Shown: piece after piece, positions 32,515-43,094 of the stretch
Layout of the letters: every line of letters begins with the position of its first letter
Numbering within the stretch: position 1 is the first letter of the stretch
NCBI GenBank assembly: GCA_949825065.1
Contig: OX463864.1
Coordinates: forward strand, 17,869,327 to 17,933,326
Source: Odontocerum albicorne
Lineage: Eukaryota > Arthropoda > Insecta > Trichoptera > Odontoceridae
Direction of reading: 5' to 3'
Length of the DNA stretch: 64,000 bases
Program-made: the position numbers and the translations under genes
The notes under the pieces: model-generated
Databases searched by the model: none
What the model was told of the DNA's origin: nothing
Seen by the model: the letters and a program-made list of their open reading frames with translations, nothing else

Positions 32515-32640
32515 TATTTATTTATTTAACACTTTTATTGCAAATACAATCTGGCGGGCTTATTGCCAGGCGGCAATCTCTTCCAACCAACCAGACAAAA
32601 GTAAATGAAGCAAGTTACGTGGTCGCATAAATCACTCAAA
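32515..32640 (-). mobile_element. CR1-like LINE 3' end, short copy
   Basis: It is identical in kind to the first 130 bp of 32815-33120 (ACACTTTTATTGCAAATACA, CTGGCGGGCTTATTGCCAGG, GTCGCATAAATCACTCAAAT) in the same orientation. It then breaks off into a LINE family 2-like block (32650-32790). Confidence 0.7.
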
Positions 32641-32649
32641 TGACTATCC

Positions 32650-32790
32650 ATCCCTACGCCGTTTTACTATCGGGGTAGATAGATAAAATAGAGAGCCAGA
32701 CTTCTCTCTCACGGCGCACATGTTTCATCTGTTTACATATCCATACACCTTATACAATTCTACGATTTATGTATTGTATTTCTTTCTTTC
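32650..32790 (-). pseudogene. LINE family 2 3'-end fragment
   Basis: It contains CGCCGTTTTACTATCGGGGT followed by family-like sequence to TTTCTTTCAAATTATC. It is sandwiched between two copies of the CR1-like LINE tail. Confidence 0.45.
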
Positions 32791-32814
32791 AAATTATCTT
32801 TATTTATTTCACAC

Positions 32815-33120
32815 TTTTATTGCAAATACAATCTGGCGGGCTTATTGCCAGGCGGCAATCTCTTCCAACCAACCAGACAAAAGTAAATGAAGCAAGTTAC
32901 GTGGTCGCATAAATTATTCAAATGACTATCCATCCCTACGAAATCCATAAACACATACGTGAGCATATGCCCACGAACCGCACAAAGACGGACAATCACC
33001 CGAACATTCTTTTTCATATATCATAAAGTGAGATATCATCAATCAAAAGTAAAGGAAGGGATGGTGGAGAGGAAAGGAAAAGAAAAAAATCAGGAATGAA
33101 ACACGTTATTTTACTGACTA
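32815..33120 (-). mobile_element. CR1-like LINE 3' UTR
   Basis: On the minus strand it runs from TTTTGATTGATGATATCTCA to the tail GCCAGATTGTATTTGCAATA. An open frame across it (32817-33017) recurs in copies at 3466, 55787 and 56348. That reflects sequence conservation of a 3' UTR rather than a demonstrated gene, but the frame conservation is mentioned in the findings. Confidence 0.75.
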
Positions 33121-33174
33121 CAAATTAAGAGTTTATAGTTTCATCGTCTGCTTTATAACACAACTCGTCTAACT

Positions 33175-33300
33175 ATTCGATGATAGTTCCCAACGTCATA
33201 GCGTCTCCCATGGCAGACCATGCGTTGATCCAGTTCAGCATAGTTTCTGTCTCTCTGGTCAGTTGCTCATGTGGAAAACCTGTAGTGTGCGTTATGTCTG
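33175..33300 (+). repeat. Interspersed repeat E, copy 2
   Basis: It shares AACGTCATAGCGTCTCCCAT, GCAGACCATGCGTTGATCCA and TTTCTGTCTCTCTGGTCA with the copy at 35815-35970. Confidence 0.6.
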
Positions 33301-33534
33301 TCAATTATGGTTTTGACTGATAAACGTACCTATTGTTCTTTTTTCTTATGTATCAAGTCACATGTCCAGTTTTAGCTATTTCATTCAGGTCATATTCGTA
33401 TGTTAATTCTAACAGTTGTATTCGAACAATTGTAGTTCTCCAAGGAATGCGAAAACCTTAATACATGATTTTAAATCTTTGCAGGAAGTCACGAATCCTT
33501 AACCTTTTTTTTTTAATTGTAAGGTTTTTCAAAT

Positions 33535-33785
33535 ATTTGTACAATATATAAAACGGGATTTAGGTTTTGTGTAATCGAAAATCGGAAAGAAGTATCGATT
33601 TATTTTTGCATGCTAAATATCCTCAGTGAGATATAGGCAAAAGCCTAGTTTACTGGGGACACGACAAATGAAAGGCAACAAACCCAGTTCCATTAAAATT
33701 GTGTGTCCAAATTAAATTACCTGCTGTTTTTTCGCAAATAATGTATATTTCTTGTCATGTGTAATAAATAAATAAAATTAAAATA
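33535..33785 (+). mobile_element. Retroposon 3' end (family C), copy 2
   Basis: The best-preserved copy: CTCAGTGAGATATAGGCAAA, CCTAGTTTACTGGGGACACG, CCATTAAAATTGTGTGTCCA, TTTTTTCGCAAATAATGTAT, and a tail AATAAATAAATAAAA. Confidence 0.65.
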
Positions 33786-33904
33786 AAAAAAATTGAATTT
33801 AAATATACATATTAATATTAAATAATTTTAAACAATGACTTTTTAATTTATTATTACTACTGCTTTTTGTATCTTCATGTTAGTTTAAGATAAAGTTGTA
33901 TTAT

Positions 33905-34050
33905 TTGTCAATAATTTTAAGTACTTGTATAACCTGTCACATGTTCATCTGTATATAAAGAAACTGTTGTGTCGTTAATTAATTTTAAGTACTTGTATAA
34001 TTTGTCATATATTCATTTGTATATAAAAGGCACTGTTGTGTTTTAAATTA
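33905..34050 (+). repeat. Tandem duplication of a unit of about 66 bp
   Basis: Two copies of TTTTAAGTACTTGTATAA followed by TTCAT(C/T)TGTATATAAA and CACTGTTGTGT-type sequence are present. Confidence 0.75.
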
Positions 34051-34149
34051 AATAAATAAAAAATAAAAAATAATTACATAAAATTACATTTATTTCAAAT
34101 TTCACTCTATCGTCGTTGATATGACTTAAAATAGACATCTATTGTATTG

Positions 34150-34340
34150 TATTATCAAACTTTCGTTGTGTACGCAATACAACCTGGCGGGCTTATTGCT
34201 ATGTGCAAATTTGTTCCAACCAACCAGAAAGATATTAAAGTGATCTAAAAATAAAACAAGACTAGAATCATTTTTTTAAAATCTGGGTTCCAGCGGGATT
34301 TGAATCTGCTGCCTTCAGGCTAGGAGACTTGTGTCTTACT
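34150..34340 (-). mobile_element. tRNA-derived SINE, reversed, fused to family C tail
   Basis: The minus-strand tail (CAACCTGGCGGGCTTATTGC, CCAACCAACCAGAAAGATAT) and B box (GGATTTGAATCTGC) are present. Its head end joins family C sequence directly at 34341 (GGACACGAAAAATGAAAGGC through AATAAATAAATT at 34465). Confidence 0.7.
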
Positions 34341-34465
34341 GGACACGAAAAATGAAAGGCAACAAACAAAAATCCATTAAAATTGTATGTCCAAATTCAA
34401 TTACCTGTTGTTTTCTCACAAATGATGTATATTTCTTGTCATGTGTAAAATAAATAAATTATTTT
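34341..34465 (+). mobile_element. Retroposon 3' end (family C), copy 3 (short)
   Basis: The last 125 bp of family C, with CCATTAAAATTGTATGTCCA and TTGTCATGTGTAAAATAAAT. Its truncated start abuts the SINE head. Confidence 0.6.
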
Positions 34466-34569
34466 ACACTTAAACAATAATAATAATAATAATAATCCAG
34501 ATTTATTTGGAAAGCCTTAAAGTTTGTCAAAAGTGAAATCTAAAAAACAGATGACGCCCAAAAAAAACA

Positions 34570-34790
34570 CTATTGACGATAGTATTGTATTTTTTCTTCT
34601 TTTTCTCCATCGCGTGCTTAATGTTGAGCATCATGGGCCCCTGCTATGTCTCTAACTCAGTACACCTTATTTCTCGGTACACCATATATCAAGTTTCTTT
34701 CCTTCCTTCTCCTCGTCCATGTTTTGGCTCCATACAGAGCTATGAAGAACATTAGATACTTAACTTGACGGGTTTTGGTTCTTCAATTTA
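34570..34790 (-). pseudogene. LINE reverse-transcriptase C-terminal relic
   Basis: A minus-strand reading includes FIALYGAKTWTRRRKERN and later YQVRDIAGAHDAQH-like sequence. (L)YGAETWT is the landmark just after the LINE palm domain. Stops interrupt it. The family is not determined. Confidence 0.4.
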
Positions 34791-35007
34791 CATAATTTTG
34801 ATTTATTATTGTATAATAGATGTCGCATTACTTTTACATTTGTCAATAAAATGGGGCATGCACTGTATAAATTCAATTAAAAAAAAATACATAATTTCGC
34901 TATACCCACATTCTGACGTAGTGTTGAATAAATAAAAAGTCACGAGTAACCCAAGTTTATTAGCATTACTGTGTTCCTGAAAGAATAAAGAGAATGCTAG
35001 ATTAATA

Positions 35008-35692
35008 TTAGGTGTTAACATAAGTTGTGTCCGTTTTTTACCAAATTAAAAATGAGCACCAAAAGTAAAACAAAATGGTAAAGGTTATACGTCATTAGAA
35101 AGAAAATGTTCTGCTCTACAACATATTGTGTTTGCTTTTACGTTGCATATATTATTTTATTTGATTACAAGCCTTCAAAATGGAATGTCAAGTAGACGAA
35201 AGTGAGCATTTTCGACACCTCTTTCTGTTCGCGTTCAATCGAGGGAATAAAGCTGCCAAAGCTGCTCGCGATATTTGCGAAGTGTACGGTGAAGATGCTA
35301 TGAATGAAAGGACAACTCGTCGATGGTTTTTGCGTTTCAAAGACGGTAATTTCGACCTGAAAAACATGGAGCGTTCCGGACGACCAGTGGACTTCGATGA
35401 GGACCGCTTAAACCATATTATTCGTGAAGATCCCCTTTAAACCACCGTAGAATTGGCTGAGCAGATGAATTGTAGTCACATGACAATATACCACCATCTT
35501 AAATCAATGGGGAAATTCCAGAAGTTCGGCGCTGGAGTGAAACATCACATGTTTTGAGTGAAAAGAACAAAAATCCACGTTCGAGAATTGATTTTTCTTT
35601 CAAATGACGTATAACCTTCACCATTTTATTTACTTTTGGTGTTCATTTTTAATTTGAAAAAAAAAACGGGCACAACTAATGTTAATACCCAA
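35008..35692 (+). mobile_element. Internally deleted mariner with about 100-bp TIRs
   Basis: The element is 685 bp, flanked by TA at 35006-35007 and 35693-35694. The left end (TTAGGTGTTAACATAAGTTG) and the right end inverted (TTGGGTATTAACATTAGTTG) remain alignable for about 100 bp, through ACCAAAAGTAAA and GGTTATACGTCATT. It keeps only the DNA-binding N-terminus of a transposase and has lost the catalytic part. Long terminal repeats of this kind are known in one branch of insect mariners (the 'LTIR' group); placing it there is inference. Confidence 0.85.
35180..35550 (+). pseudogene. Mariner transposase N-terminal relic
   Basis: It is open from ATG at 35180 for 86 codons: ESEHFRHLFLFAFNRGNKAA, KAARDICEVYGEDAMNERTT, RRWFLRFKDGNFDLKN, ERSGRPVDFDEDRLNHIIRE, then TAA at 35438. 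The stop sits where relatives have Q (CAA to TAA is one change). Reading on, TTVELAEQMNCSHMTIYHHL and a KFGA end continue the second helix-turn-helix before a frameshift near 35535. WVPH and all three catalytic aspartates are missing. It is similar in type to the cecropia/mauritiana group. Confidence 0.85.
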
Positions 35693-35814
35693 TACATTGC
35701 AGGACTAATACGTTTCCATAACTCCACACCCAATAATAAGGGTAGAAAATGCCTTTCTTTATGTATATTTTTCTTTTCGTTTTCATATATTTTTATTCTA
35801 CAAGTGTCGTCATC

Positions 35815-35970
35815 AGCATCATCATTGTCTCCAGACCTCGCCTCCTCACTTGCTGTCGACTACGTCACAGCGATGCCCATGGCAGACCATGCGTTGATCC
35901 AGTGCAGCACAGTTTCTGTCTCTCTGGTCAACTGCTCATGTGGAAAGCCACCAGTGTGTGTCTGTCTGCA
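35815..35970 (+). repeat. Interspersed repeat E, copy 3
   Basis: It holds GCAGACCATGCGTTGATCCA and TTTCTGTCTCTCTGGTCA as in 33175-33300. The open frames here are accidental. Confidence 0.6.
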
Positions 35971-35997
35971 GCCATACTTTTGGTTTAGGTGTATAGG

Positions 35998-36849
35998 TAT
36001 TGCCTATCGTCCTTGACATTTAGCGTCCATGGTTCACGGCTGATGGATGCGGTTTTCATGCTTGCTTTGTCATCAATGCCTAAATATGTTGTATATGAAT
36101 TGAACGCGGTTTAACAATTCTGTGTGAACATTTTCACTGAACGTTAAACATGTGTGCAATTCTTTGGTCTTTGTTGTTTTAAATTGATAGAATCCAACGT
36201 CATATGCACGTGTTTAATTTGACTGTAGATAATTGGTTTTTTGGTTGCCATATTTAATTTACTAAATGTTATATATCTAACATGTCTACTAAATATTGCG
36301 TTTCTTTTTTCTTCAAAAAACTTCTCCAGTAGTAGATCAATTATAAGTTTTTTAAAATTTAATCTGCTGTACTTTAAATAGTCTAGAAATTCTATTTTGC
36401 AACTTAATTTATTAAATTGTATCTCTACTTATCATTTTTGGCTTCAACAGCGTTGACAATAGCGTGAGAGATTCCTGGTATCATAGTATAAATAGGCCAA
36501 AACCCGTTCAGCTGTCGAATACTTGGATTCTCTCCGAAAGTAATTCGAAATTTGAACTCGGTGGGTCCGTGATATTGAACGAATTTTAAATACCTAACAA
36601 TTTTTGAACCGGTGTAAAAGGGGACGATGTATAAATGATATATATAAACAAATTGTACATTTATGAATATATATTTTCATAAATGTAGAATTTGTTTTAC
36701 TTCCGTGAATATTTCACGGGTTGCAGCTAGTTAAAAAATATTTATCTTTTTTTATGCAACATTGCGTGCATATTTCTTTTGTGGCTATTTGTTCCAACCA
36801 ACTCAAAATATTTCGGTACAACGTGAAGATCAAAACTGATTTATTTTTT
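35998..36849. other. No gene recognised
   Basis: It is A+T-rich sequence without repeats I can relate to others in the window. Confidence 0.35.
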
Positions 36850-37290
36850 GTTAACATTTTATTTTTTATTTATTTTCCACGTGACAAGAAATATACACAA
36901 TTTGTAAAAAAAACCACAGGTAATTTAATTTGGAGACACAATTGTAATGGATCTGGGTTTGTTGCTTTTCATTTGGCGTGTCCCCAGTAAACTAGGCTTT
37001 TGCCTGTATCTCACTGAGGACATATAGCATGATAAAATAAATCGATACTTCTTTCCTATTTTTGATTATATAAAACCCCGTTGCACATTGTGATCAACCT
37101 GACAAACAGTGGCACTCAATTACATATGTATACATCACGCGAAATCGAACTCCTCACACTTCATCACTCCAGACAGACCAAAAAAATTCACCCCACAATG
37201 TACCACACAACATAATTATAAAAATAAAATAAATATAAATATAAAACAATAAAAAAAACACCAAGAGTTCACACACACCCTTTCCACAAG
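36850..37290 (-). mobile_element. Retroposon 3' end (family C), longest copy
   Basis: The minus strand ends in AATAAAATGT/AAATAAA. It shares GTCCCCAGTAAACTAGGCTT, ATCTCACTGAGGACATATAG and a further block also in 24780-24850 (CACATATGTATACATCACGC). It extends the family upstream by over 200 bp. Confidence 0.6.
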
Positions 37291-37574
37291 TCATTCCTCT
37301 TGCAGCCCCAAGTACTCAAACTCCTGTCGCAGTAACAACCACGCTCCGATCGACTGCTTAAACGTTGAGATATTTTTTTTGTATCACATGATATATGATC
37401 CATCATCACAATCACGACAAAAATTCGTCTAGTTAAGTCTTGTCTTGTCTACGACGACACGGGCTAGGAAAGCAAGTGAGAGAAGAAAAATAAATGTATT
37501 TGTTTTAAAAACTAAGTAAATAATAGACCACAGTAACAAACTGTCACCAAATAATGTGAATCATGGTCTAGAAG

Positions 37575-38070
37575 TGGTTATTGACTTTAGTAACTAAGGC
37601 TCCAGTATTACCAACAATGGAGGATGCGAACCTGATGCAGAAAGAAGAACTGGAAAGCCAAAAATTGTCATCTCAAAGCTTGAAAATATATGGAAGAGCA
37701 GAACTATCACCATCAAAACAAAAATGTGCCTAGATAAGACTCTGGTCTTCGCAATATTCATGTATGGCGCGGAGACTTGGACTCTGAGAGCAAGCGAGAG
37801 ACGTAGAATAAATGTTTTTGAAGTGAAGTGCTAGAGAAAGATTTTACAAATTCTATGGACTGCAAGACGAACTAATAGCCCATTAGTCGCTGACAGATTG
37901 TGCACGATATACCTACAACGATTCCTTTAATTCTTTGAGCACATTTTTCGTGGCCATGGAGATTGTTTGGAGAGGCATTGGAAGTGTGAAAGGACGACGT
38001 AAAAGAGAAAGAGTCCTAATACATTGGCTAAGTAAGAGACGCAACAGGACTGCCCTCAATACACGCTATT
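37575..38070 (+). pseudogene. LINE family 4 reverse-transcriptase C-terminal relic
   Basis: The plus-strand sequence gives SSITNNGGCEPDAERRTGK, SKLENIWKSRTITIKTKMCL, DKTLVFAIFMYGAETWTLRA, RRKILQILWTARRTNSPLVA-like and FEHIFRGHGDCLERHW segments, in the order found downstream of the YADD box in RTE/CR1-like LINEs. The start lies past the catalytic aspartates. There are single stops within otherwise readable frames. The 3' part continues at 38673-38835 after the nested MITE. Confidence 0.65.
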
Positions 38071-38668
38071 CCTGTGCTAAAAAAATCCGCGCGTTCCGGT
38101 GCTGTGTATTCAATACACATGTAAAAATGAGCGATTTAAAATCGGAAAATAAGAATATTCATAGCCAATCACTTAAATTAATTAAATTTTAAGTCAAAAG
38201 TGATAAAAATTTAAATTTATTTGCTGAAAACATGAAAAAAAACATCGGCCGACGTTCACAAAACGGGTGAAACGACCACCTCAAATGGATGCCCGAAAGC
38301 TAATGAAGCGAGAGAAGCGAGCGAACTGAGATTCTATTTCTTGCGTTTCCATATACCGAAGAAGAGAGTGAGACGTGAATAACGTCGCTTCCTCACCCCT
38401 AGCGGTTTTTTAGAATGAATATACCTACGTCACACACTGGCATACGTTTGATTGTATTGGTGAATTTATTCCCGATTTTCACAAAATATCTCTGATGTGG
38501 CCGATAAGTGCTCATTATTATTATTAATATTATTTTTTTCATTCAATGCGTAAATGTATTACGGAGGAATACCTAAAATCTGAACCCAGTATTTATTATA
38601 TTAATAGAGATATTAAAGTTTTTATAAGCGATGTGTACTAGTGACACATCACAGGGAAGGAAGGTCTA
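38071..38668 (+). mobile_element. TTAA-type MITE, copy 2, nested in LINE family 4
   Basis: The right TTAA is at 38669-38672. On the left the first few bases and TTAA are lost or mutated (ACGCTATTCCTGTGCTAAAA). Internal sequence closely follows copy 1. LINE coding sequence resumes outside the element, so the MITE is younger. Confidence 0.75.
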
Positions 38669-38672
38669 TTAA

Positions 38673-38835
38673 AGGCCCTTCGAACTGCGGAGTATAGGAA
38701 TGGATGGAAAGGAGTCCTCAAGCGATATCATATCATAAGTCACGATGCTCAGTCATGAGCTACACGACAAATCCTTCTTGAGGAGAGTTTGCTCTCTAAA
38801 CGGCGTTATACTCGTATGAATTGACCTTTTAATAA
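38673..38835 (+). pseudogene. LINE family 4, 3' end after MITE
   Basis: The reading continues as EYRNGWKGVLKRYHIISHDA, then QS and a stop, followed by a 3' tail (GTTTGCTCTCTAAACGGCGT). HDAQS just before the stop is a familiar LINE ending. The tail contains a TACTCGTA insertion at 38809. Confidence 0.6.
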
Positions 38836-39110
38836 TTATTTTTGTATTACCTGTGTCATGTTGAATGCCGTTGTTACTGTTTTTTACGTATAATATTTCA
38901 GTAGCATGATACTTTGGATTAAAAAGAAGCTGTAAGCGTTTTAATTTTTAAAAGTACCTGTAACAAGAGTGCATTAAACACACATTCTTTATTTATATAT
39001 GTTAAATATGCTGTGAATAACATGATTCAGTCTTATTCGATATGTCATGTAAACATAAAACTATAAATAAGAAATAACAAATCAGTTCCACGCATATGAC
39101 TTCTCTATTA
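38836..39110. other. No gene recognised
   Basis: A+T-rich sequence precedes the C+G-rich patch. Confidence 0.35.
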
Positions 39111-39114
39111 TGAG

Positions 39115-39275
39115 CACACGCCAGTAAATCACAGTCGCGCCCACCTCTGTCCACGTCACCGCAAGATGGCCGCCGCGCGGAAAATGGCGTCACTTCCTGC
39201 CGCCGCGAGTTGCGCGCGCAATCACGCCGCGTCTCGCCACGCGTGGAAAACTTCAAGCCGGAAGTTGTGATCAAA
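39115..39275. promoter_or_regulatory. C+G-rich, CpG-dense patch with AAGATGGC motif
   Basis: It is sharply richer in C+G and CpG than its surroundings (CCGCCGCGAGTTGCGCGCGC, CACGCCGCGTCTCGCCACGC). AAGATGGCCGCC resembles the YY1/Pho core AAnATGGC, and ACTTCC-/CCGGAAG resembles ETS sites. In an A+T-rich window this could be a promoter or enhancer patch. No linked gene or TATA/Inr arrangement is clear. The minus-strand open frame (39002-39274) has no motif. Confidence 0.3.
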
Positions 39276-39528
39276 TGTTTTATACACGTCTGGTTTTTTT
39301 ATTATTATTGATGTTTATGACTGTCAAATATTGTTTTTTTTGTAACGGCGTACCAAAGTGTATACTTGGTAGATGTCATTGTATCTTAAGTTTATATTTT
39401 TTATAAAAAGATTTAAGTTTCTCATTAATTAATTTCGTTCCAAATCTAAGAATGTAGATTAATTAATTAAAAAAATACAAAATTGTAACATCGAGGATTT
39501 TTTTGCAGTCTCTGCTTATGGATAGCAG

Positions 39529-39700
39529 TAATAATAATAAAATGACAATTTATATAGTGCCATTTAGAAAGCTGGCTCTCGAGATTTAAACCCACTTTTA
39601 TTGACAAATAAAAATCTAACGAAATACATCAAATTACCTTGAGTGTAAGGATAGGAAGGTAATGGCTGCAGCTATAAGGTTTTGCAGCTATTAATTTGTA
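39529..39700 (-). mobile_element. Retroposon 3' end (family F), copy 2
   Basis: It shares the AATAATAAT tail, GACAATTTATATAGTG, GGATAGGAAGGTAATGGCTG and the order of blocks with 8737-8935. Confidence 0.55.
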
Positions 39701-39957
39701 TAATCTTCTTTAGGCGACAAGCATCTAACCAATTGAATACCATACTGAATTGAATTGTGGTTATTAAAAAATAAAAACAATTGTAACTTATTTAACATAA
39801 TTTTGTATAATAAATAAAATTTCTTATTGATTGTTTTTCGCAATATTCTTCAAATATTTATTTCGTCCATAAATACGAGTACAACGTCAAATATCATGGA
39901 ATAAAGGTATTGGAATAGACAGAAAGAACAAACCTCCCTTTCGTTCTATCCTGGAAT

Positions 39958-40175
39958 AGATGACGACCTCCATGCCTTAGTCGCTAAGACGTCTGTTATC
40001 CAGCCCCTAGGTCACGAATTCGTTTCCAGTGGGTATCGATTTTTTTTTATTAATAATATAATGTAAGCCAATAACATTGCCAGGTTGTAATGTATGATAT
40101 ATAATGAAAGTATAATATTGCCAGGTTGTAATGTATGATATATAATGAAAGTATAACGAAATATTATTTATTGCT
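39958..40175 (+). mobile_element. tRNA-derived SINE with duplicated tail
   Basis: The head is GACGACCTCCATGCCTTAGT. The B box is altered. The tail block TTGCCAGGTTGTAATGTATG plus ATATATAATGAAAGTATAA occurs twice in tandem (40075-40155), a small version of the array at 54.7 kb. Confidence 0.65.
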
Positions 40176-40399
40176 TTTGCATAAGAACAAGTCGAGGTAA
40201 TTTTGTATCTAGGAAGTATATTCATATCGGATGGTCGCGCCAAGTGCTATATTCAAATGAAATAGCAACAAACAATAAAGTGAAATGTTGGGTTATTTAA
40301 TATGTACAAACCGGAACATTTCACGAGAAGCAGAACTGTCTGCTCATGATAGTCTTATTCCTCATATTATATGCAATCGAAACGTGGCTTAAATTTTAT

Positions 40400-40830
40400 T
40401 TAAGTAAGATAAATGCAGAATATATTAGAATATTGCGTAGAATGTGTGAAAAAAAAACAATGTACATCTGAATTAAGAATGACGACACTAAGAAATAATG
40501 CAGATTTTAATAAAATATAGTGCTTAGGTATGATAAAAGAAAAGAGTAATGAAGTGAAAGAAAGGAGAATTGAAAGAATTAATGATGAAAGATTTAAAAA
40601 AGTAATCTATACAAGTGATGAGAAATTTGGAAAGACTTAGAAATACATGGTTTGAACAAGTGAATAATCAAATTATGAAAGAGAGAAGGCTAAAATATTT
40701 TTTATAATAGGAGCCTATGCATGGCGAGGTGTATGGATATGGCAGAAGGGAAAGATGTGTCAGGATGGAATGAAGTAGAGATTTTTTTTGTCTGTCTACC
40801 CCAATAGGGATATGGTATTAAGGTGATGAT
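40400..40830 (+). pseudogene. LINE-like relic
   Basis: A plus-strand sequence full of GAAAG/AGGAGAATTGAAAG ends in GTCTGTCTACCCCAATAGGG and a GATGATGATGATAATAA tail. The ending is the family 2 3' terminus. The coding part is too decayed to assign. Confidence 0.4.
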
Positions 40831-40966
40831 GATGATAATAACATTATTTTCACATTTTGTCACCACAGGAAGAGGAACCCTTTTGAGCTACTTCGTCACC
40901 ACGTGATGTAGTGCTTTATTCTTCTAGAGTAGACCGTGCTGGATGGGAGCATTATTTCATCTCTCA

Positions 40967-41195
40967 TAACGACCTCTGTAGCCTAGTTGATAAGACGCAT
41001 GTCTCCCATTTCGGAGGTTGCGCGTTCACATCTCGATGGGGCCCAGAATTAAAAAAAAAGGATTCCAGTTTGATTTTCACTTAAAGCTTCTTTAACATAT
41101 TTTTAATTGGTTGAAAGAGATTGCCACATGGAAATACACCCGTCATGTTGTACCGTATACAACGAAAGTTTAATATAATACAATTCAATGCGGTG
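40967..41195 (+). mobile_element. tRNA-derived SINE, nearly complete
   Basis: The head is GACCTCTGTAGCCTAGTTGA. There is a reduced B box, GCGTTCACATCTCG, the body GGTTGAAAGAGATTGCCACA, and the tail AACGAAAGTTTAATATAATA. Confidence 0.75.
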
Positions 41196-41754
41196 GAATC
41201 AAACTGGTGCCAATGATAGGTATTTTCTAATTTCTAAAATGGATTCACTTTGTAAATATATTAATCAATATTAGTTCCACGTGGTCGAAAAATTTATATT
41301 TCTTCATCTTTTGCGCTCCATCTTCCCTCAAAACATATATTTTTTTAATAGCATACAATTTGATATTCAATATATTTCGATTCAGTCACCAACAAACCAA
41401 TTCTTGGTAATATAGACACGCCATAAACCTAAAATAATAATATTAAATAAAATAAAAGAGTAGCAACACTGAAAACAAAAGACCGGAAGCGGTCTGAGAT
41501 TTGAATTTGGAACCGATCCGACATGGCGGCGGGCGGGAAACGAGGGGACGCCATGTTGCTTTTATTTTTATATAGCGATACAATATACGATCATTTCTCT
41601 ATTTGAACGCTCTCCTTTTACGCGTTTTTTCAATTAAAAAATATATTTGAATACAAATAAATGCTTAAATTATGAAACTGCACTTTAAAAGTAACTTTAT
41701 TTAACAACCATATAATTTTCCATGCATCTAAATATATTTGTAAGACAATCGTTT
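41196..41754. other. No gene; contains a second CpG-richer patch
   Basis: At 41475-41565 the sequence is C+G-rich with GACATGGCGGCGGGCGGG and GACGCCATGTTGC, again ATGGCGGC-type motifs. No coding frame is supported. Confidence 0.35.
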
Positions 41755-41975
41755 TTGTTTTTTTCTGTATTATACTTTCGTTGTACACAGTACAACCTGG
41801 TGGGTGTATTGTCATGTGAATTTCTCTTCCAACCAACCTGAAAACGCTTTAAACAAGCCTTGAGTGAAAATTAGCAAGGAAACCATTTAAAAAATCTGGG
41901 TACTATGAGTATCCAGCCTGCATCCCTCAAGCTGAAAGACAGGCATCTTAAACATTAGGCAACGGAGGTCATCAC
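41755..41975 (-). mobile_element. tRNA-derived SINE, reversed
   Basis: The minus-strand tail (ACAGTACAACCTGGTGGGTG, TCTTCCAACCAACCTGAAAA), a degraded B box and the head GGCAACGGAGGTC are all recognisable. Confidence 0.7.
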
Positions 41976-42124
41976 GCACACTTTCCTATTTTTTAAAGAC
42001 GTTTTATTTCAATTTCAAAGACTTCTTTATTTCAATCAATTTCAAAGATTTCATTCTTTCAGGTAAACCTACTTTTTCACAGACCTCTTCAAAATTCTTC
42101 TTATTTTTTAGTTCTGCTATTTAA

Positions 42125-42290
42125 CCCGAGAGATGCTGATTCGATTCCTGTTGGAACCCAGGTTTTATAAAAATGATTCCTGTCAGGTCACATAAGGCCT
42201 CATTGGAATCTTTCTAATTGGCTGGAAGAGATTGCCACATGGTAATAAAGGTTTTGGTTAGTGTACGACAAAATGTAATAGAATAATACA
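42125..42290 (+). mobile_element. tRNA-derived SINE lacking its A box
   Basis: It starts at the B box (TGATTCGATTCCTGTTGGAA) and continues with GGCTGGAAGAGATTGCCACA, TGGTAATAAAGG and a TAATAGAATAATACAA tail. It is 5' truncated. Confidence 0.65.
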
Positions 42291-42769
42291 AGGTGTAGGT
42301 ACACGTATTCGTATGTATGTTACGTGAAGAATAGAAAAATATATGCCATGATATAAAATAGTAGAGATCTGTTCTCTCCTCTTACCCCAACAGATTGGTT
42401 CATAAATCATTGAATGTAATTTTGCATTTAAAATGGTTGTAAATTGGATTGCATGAACTATCGCGCAAATCGAGAAGAGAGAATACAAACGCGGGGTCGT
42501 TTTACGGAAAAAATCAATGATCCATCATCAAATTGAAGAGTGTCACAAAAAGTGCCAGTGTGTTACTGGAGCGCGTCCCATTCAATCAAACGTTAATTGA
42601 GTCACGTTATCTAAGTGCCGTTTTACTTTTCTTCAAATTTAAACATTGTTTGAATTATGTTTTTTAACAATAACCCAGCTGCAAGAGGTCCAAGCTGGAA
42701 GGTTTGTTATGGCACCGCGTAAAAAGATACAAAATCAAAGAATTAGAAAAAGGCTTGAATATTATGTAC

Positions 42770-43080
42770 ATACATACTATCACGTCATTTCTCTATCGGG
42801 GTAGGCAAAGGGCATAAAGTGCCAGAAATTCTAAACACTTCGCCGTTTTCCTGTCTCCATACGCCTTATCAATGCAACAATTTCTCTTCCATTTCACGTT
42901 TCCTTCTTTCAAAATATTATTCAATTGATCCAACCATACTTTCCGTGATCTTCCTCTACCACGCCTTCTACTCACATTCTCGGAATATATATTTGTCTTT
43001 TTCCATTCATTCGTTCCACGCGCCCAAACCATCTCAGGGTTCTCTTTTTCATCTTACTCAAGCCTTTAATTTACGTTCAT
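42770..43080 (-). pseudogene. LINE family 2 relic, left part of an interrupted copy
   Basis: The minus strand shows SENVSRRRGRGRSRKVWLDQ, LNNILKEGNVKWKRN and AYGDRKTAKCLEF, then the 3' block CTACCCCGATAGAGAAATGA. The RGRGR-RKVWLDQ...GNVK order is the family's C-terminus. The upstream part resumes at 43583-43660, with family 3 inserted between. Confidence 0.6.
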
Positions 43081-43094
43081 TTCTAATCACTTCA

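Noticed and set aside
37560..38840. Two neighbouring unrelated LINE fragments
   Set aside because: The readings before 38070 and after 38673 join into one LINE end once the MITE is removed, so I treat them as one interrupted copy.
39002..39274. Arginine-rich minus-strand open frame across the CpG-rich patch
   Set aside because: High C+G sequence avoids stop codons. No homology features; better described as a compositional island.
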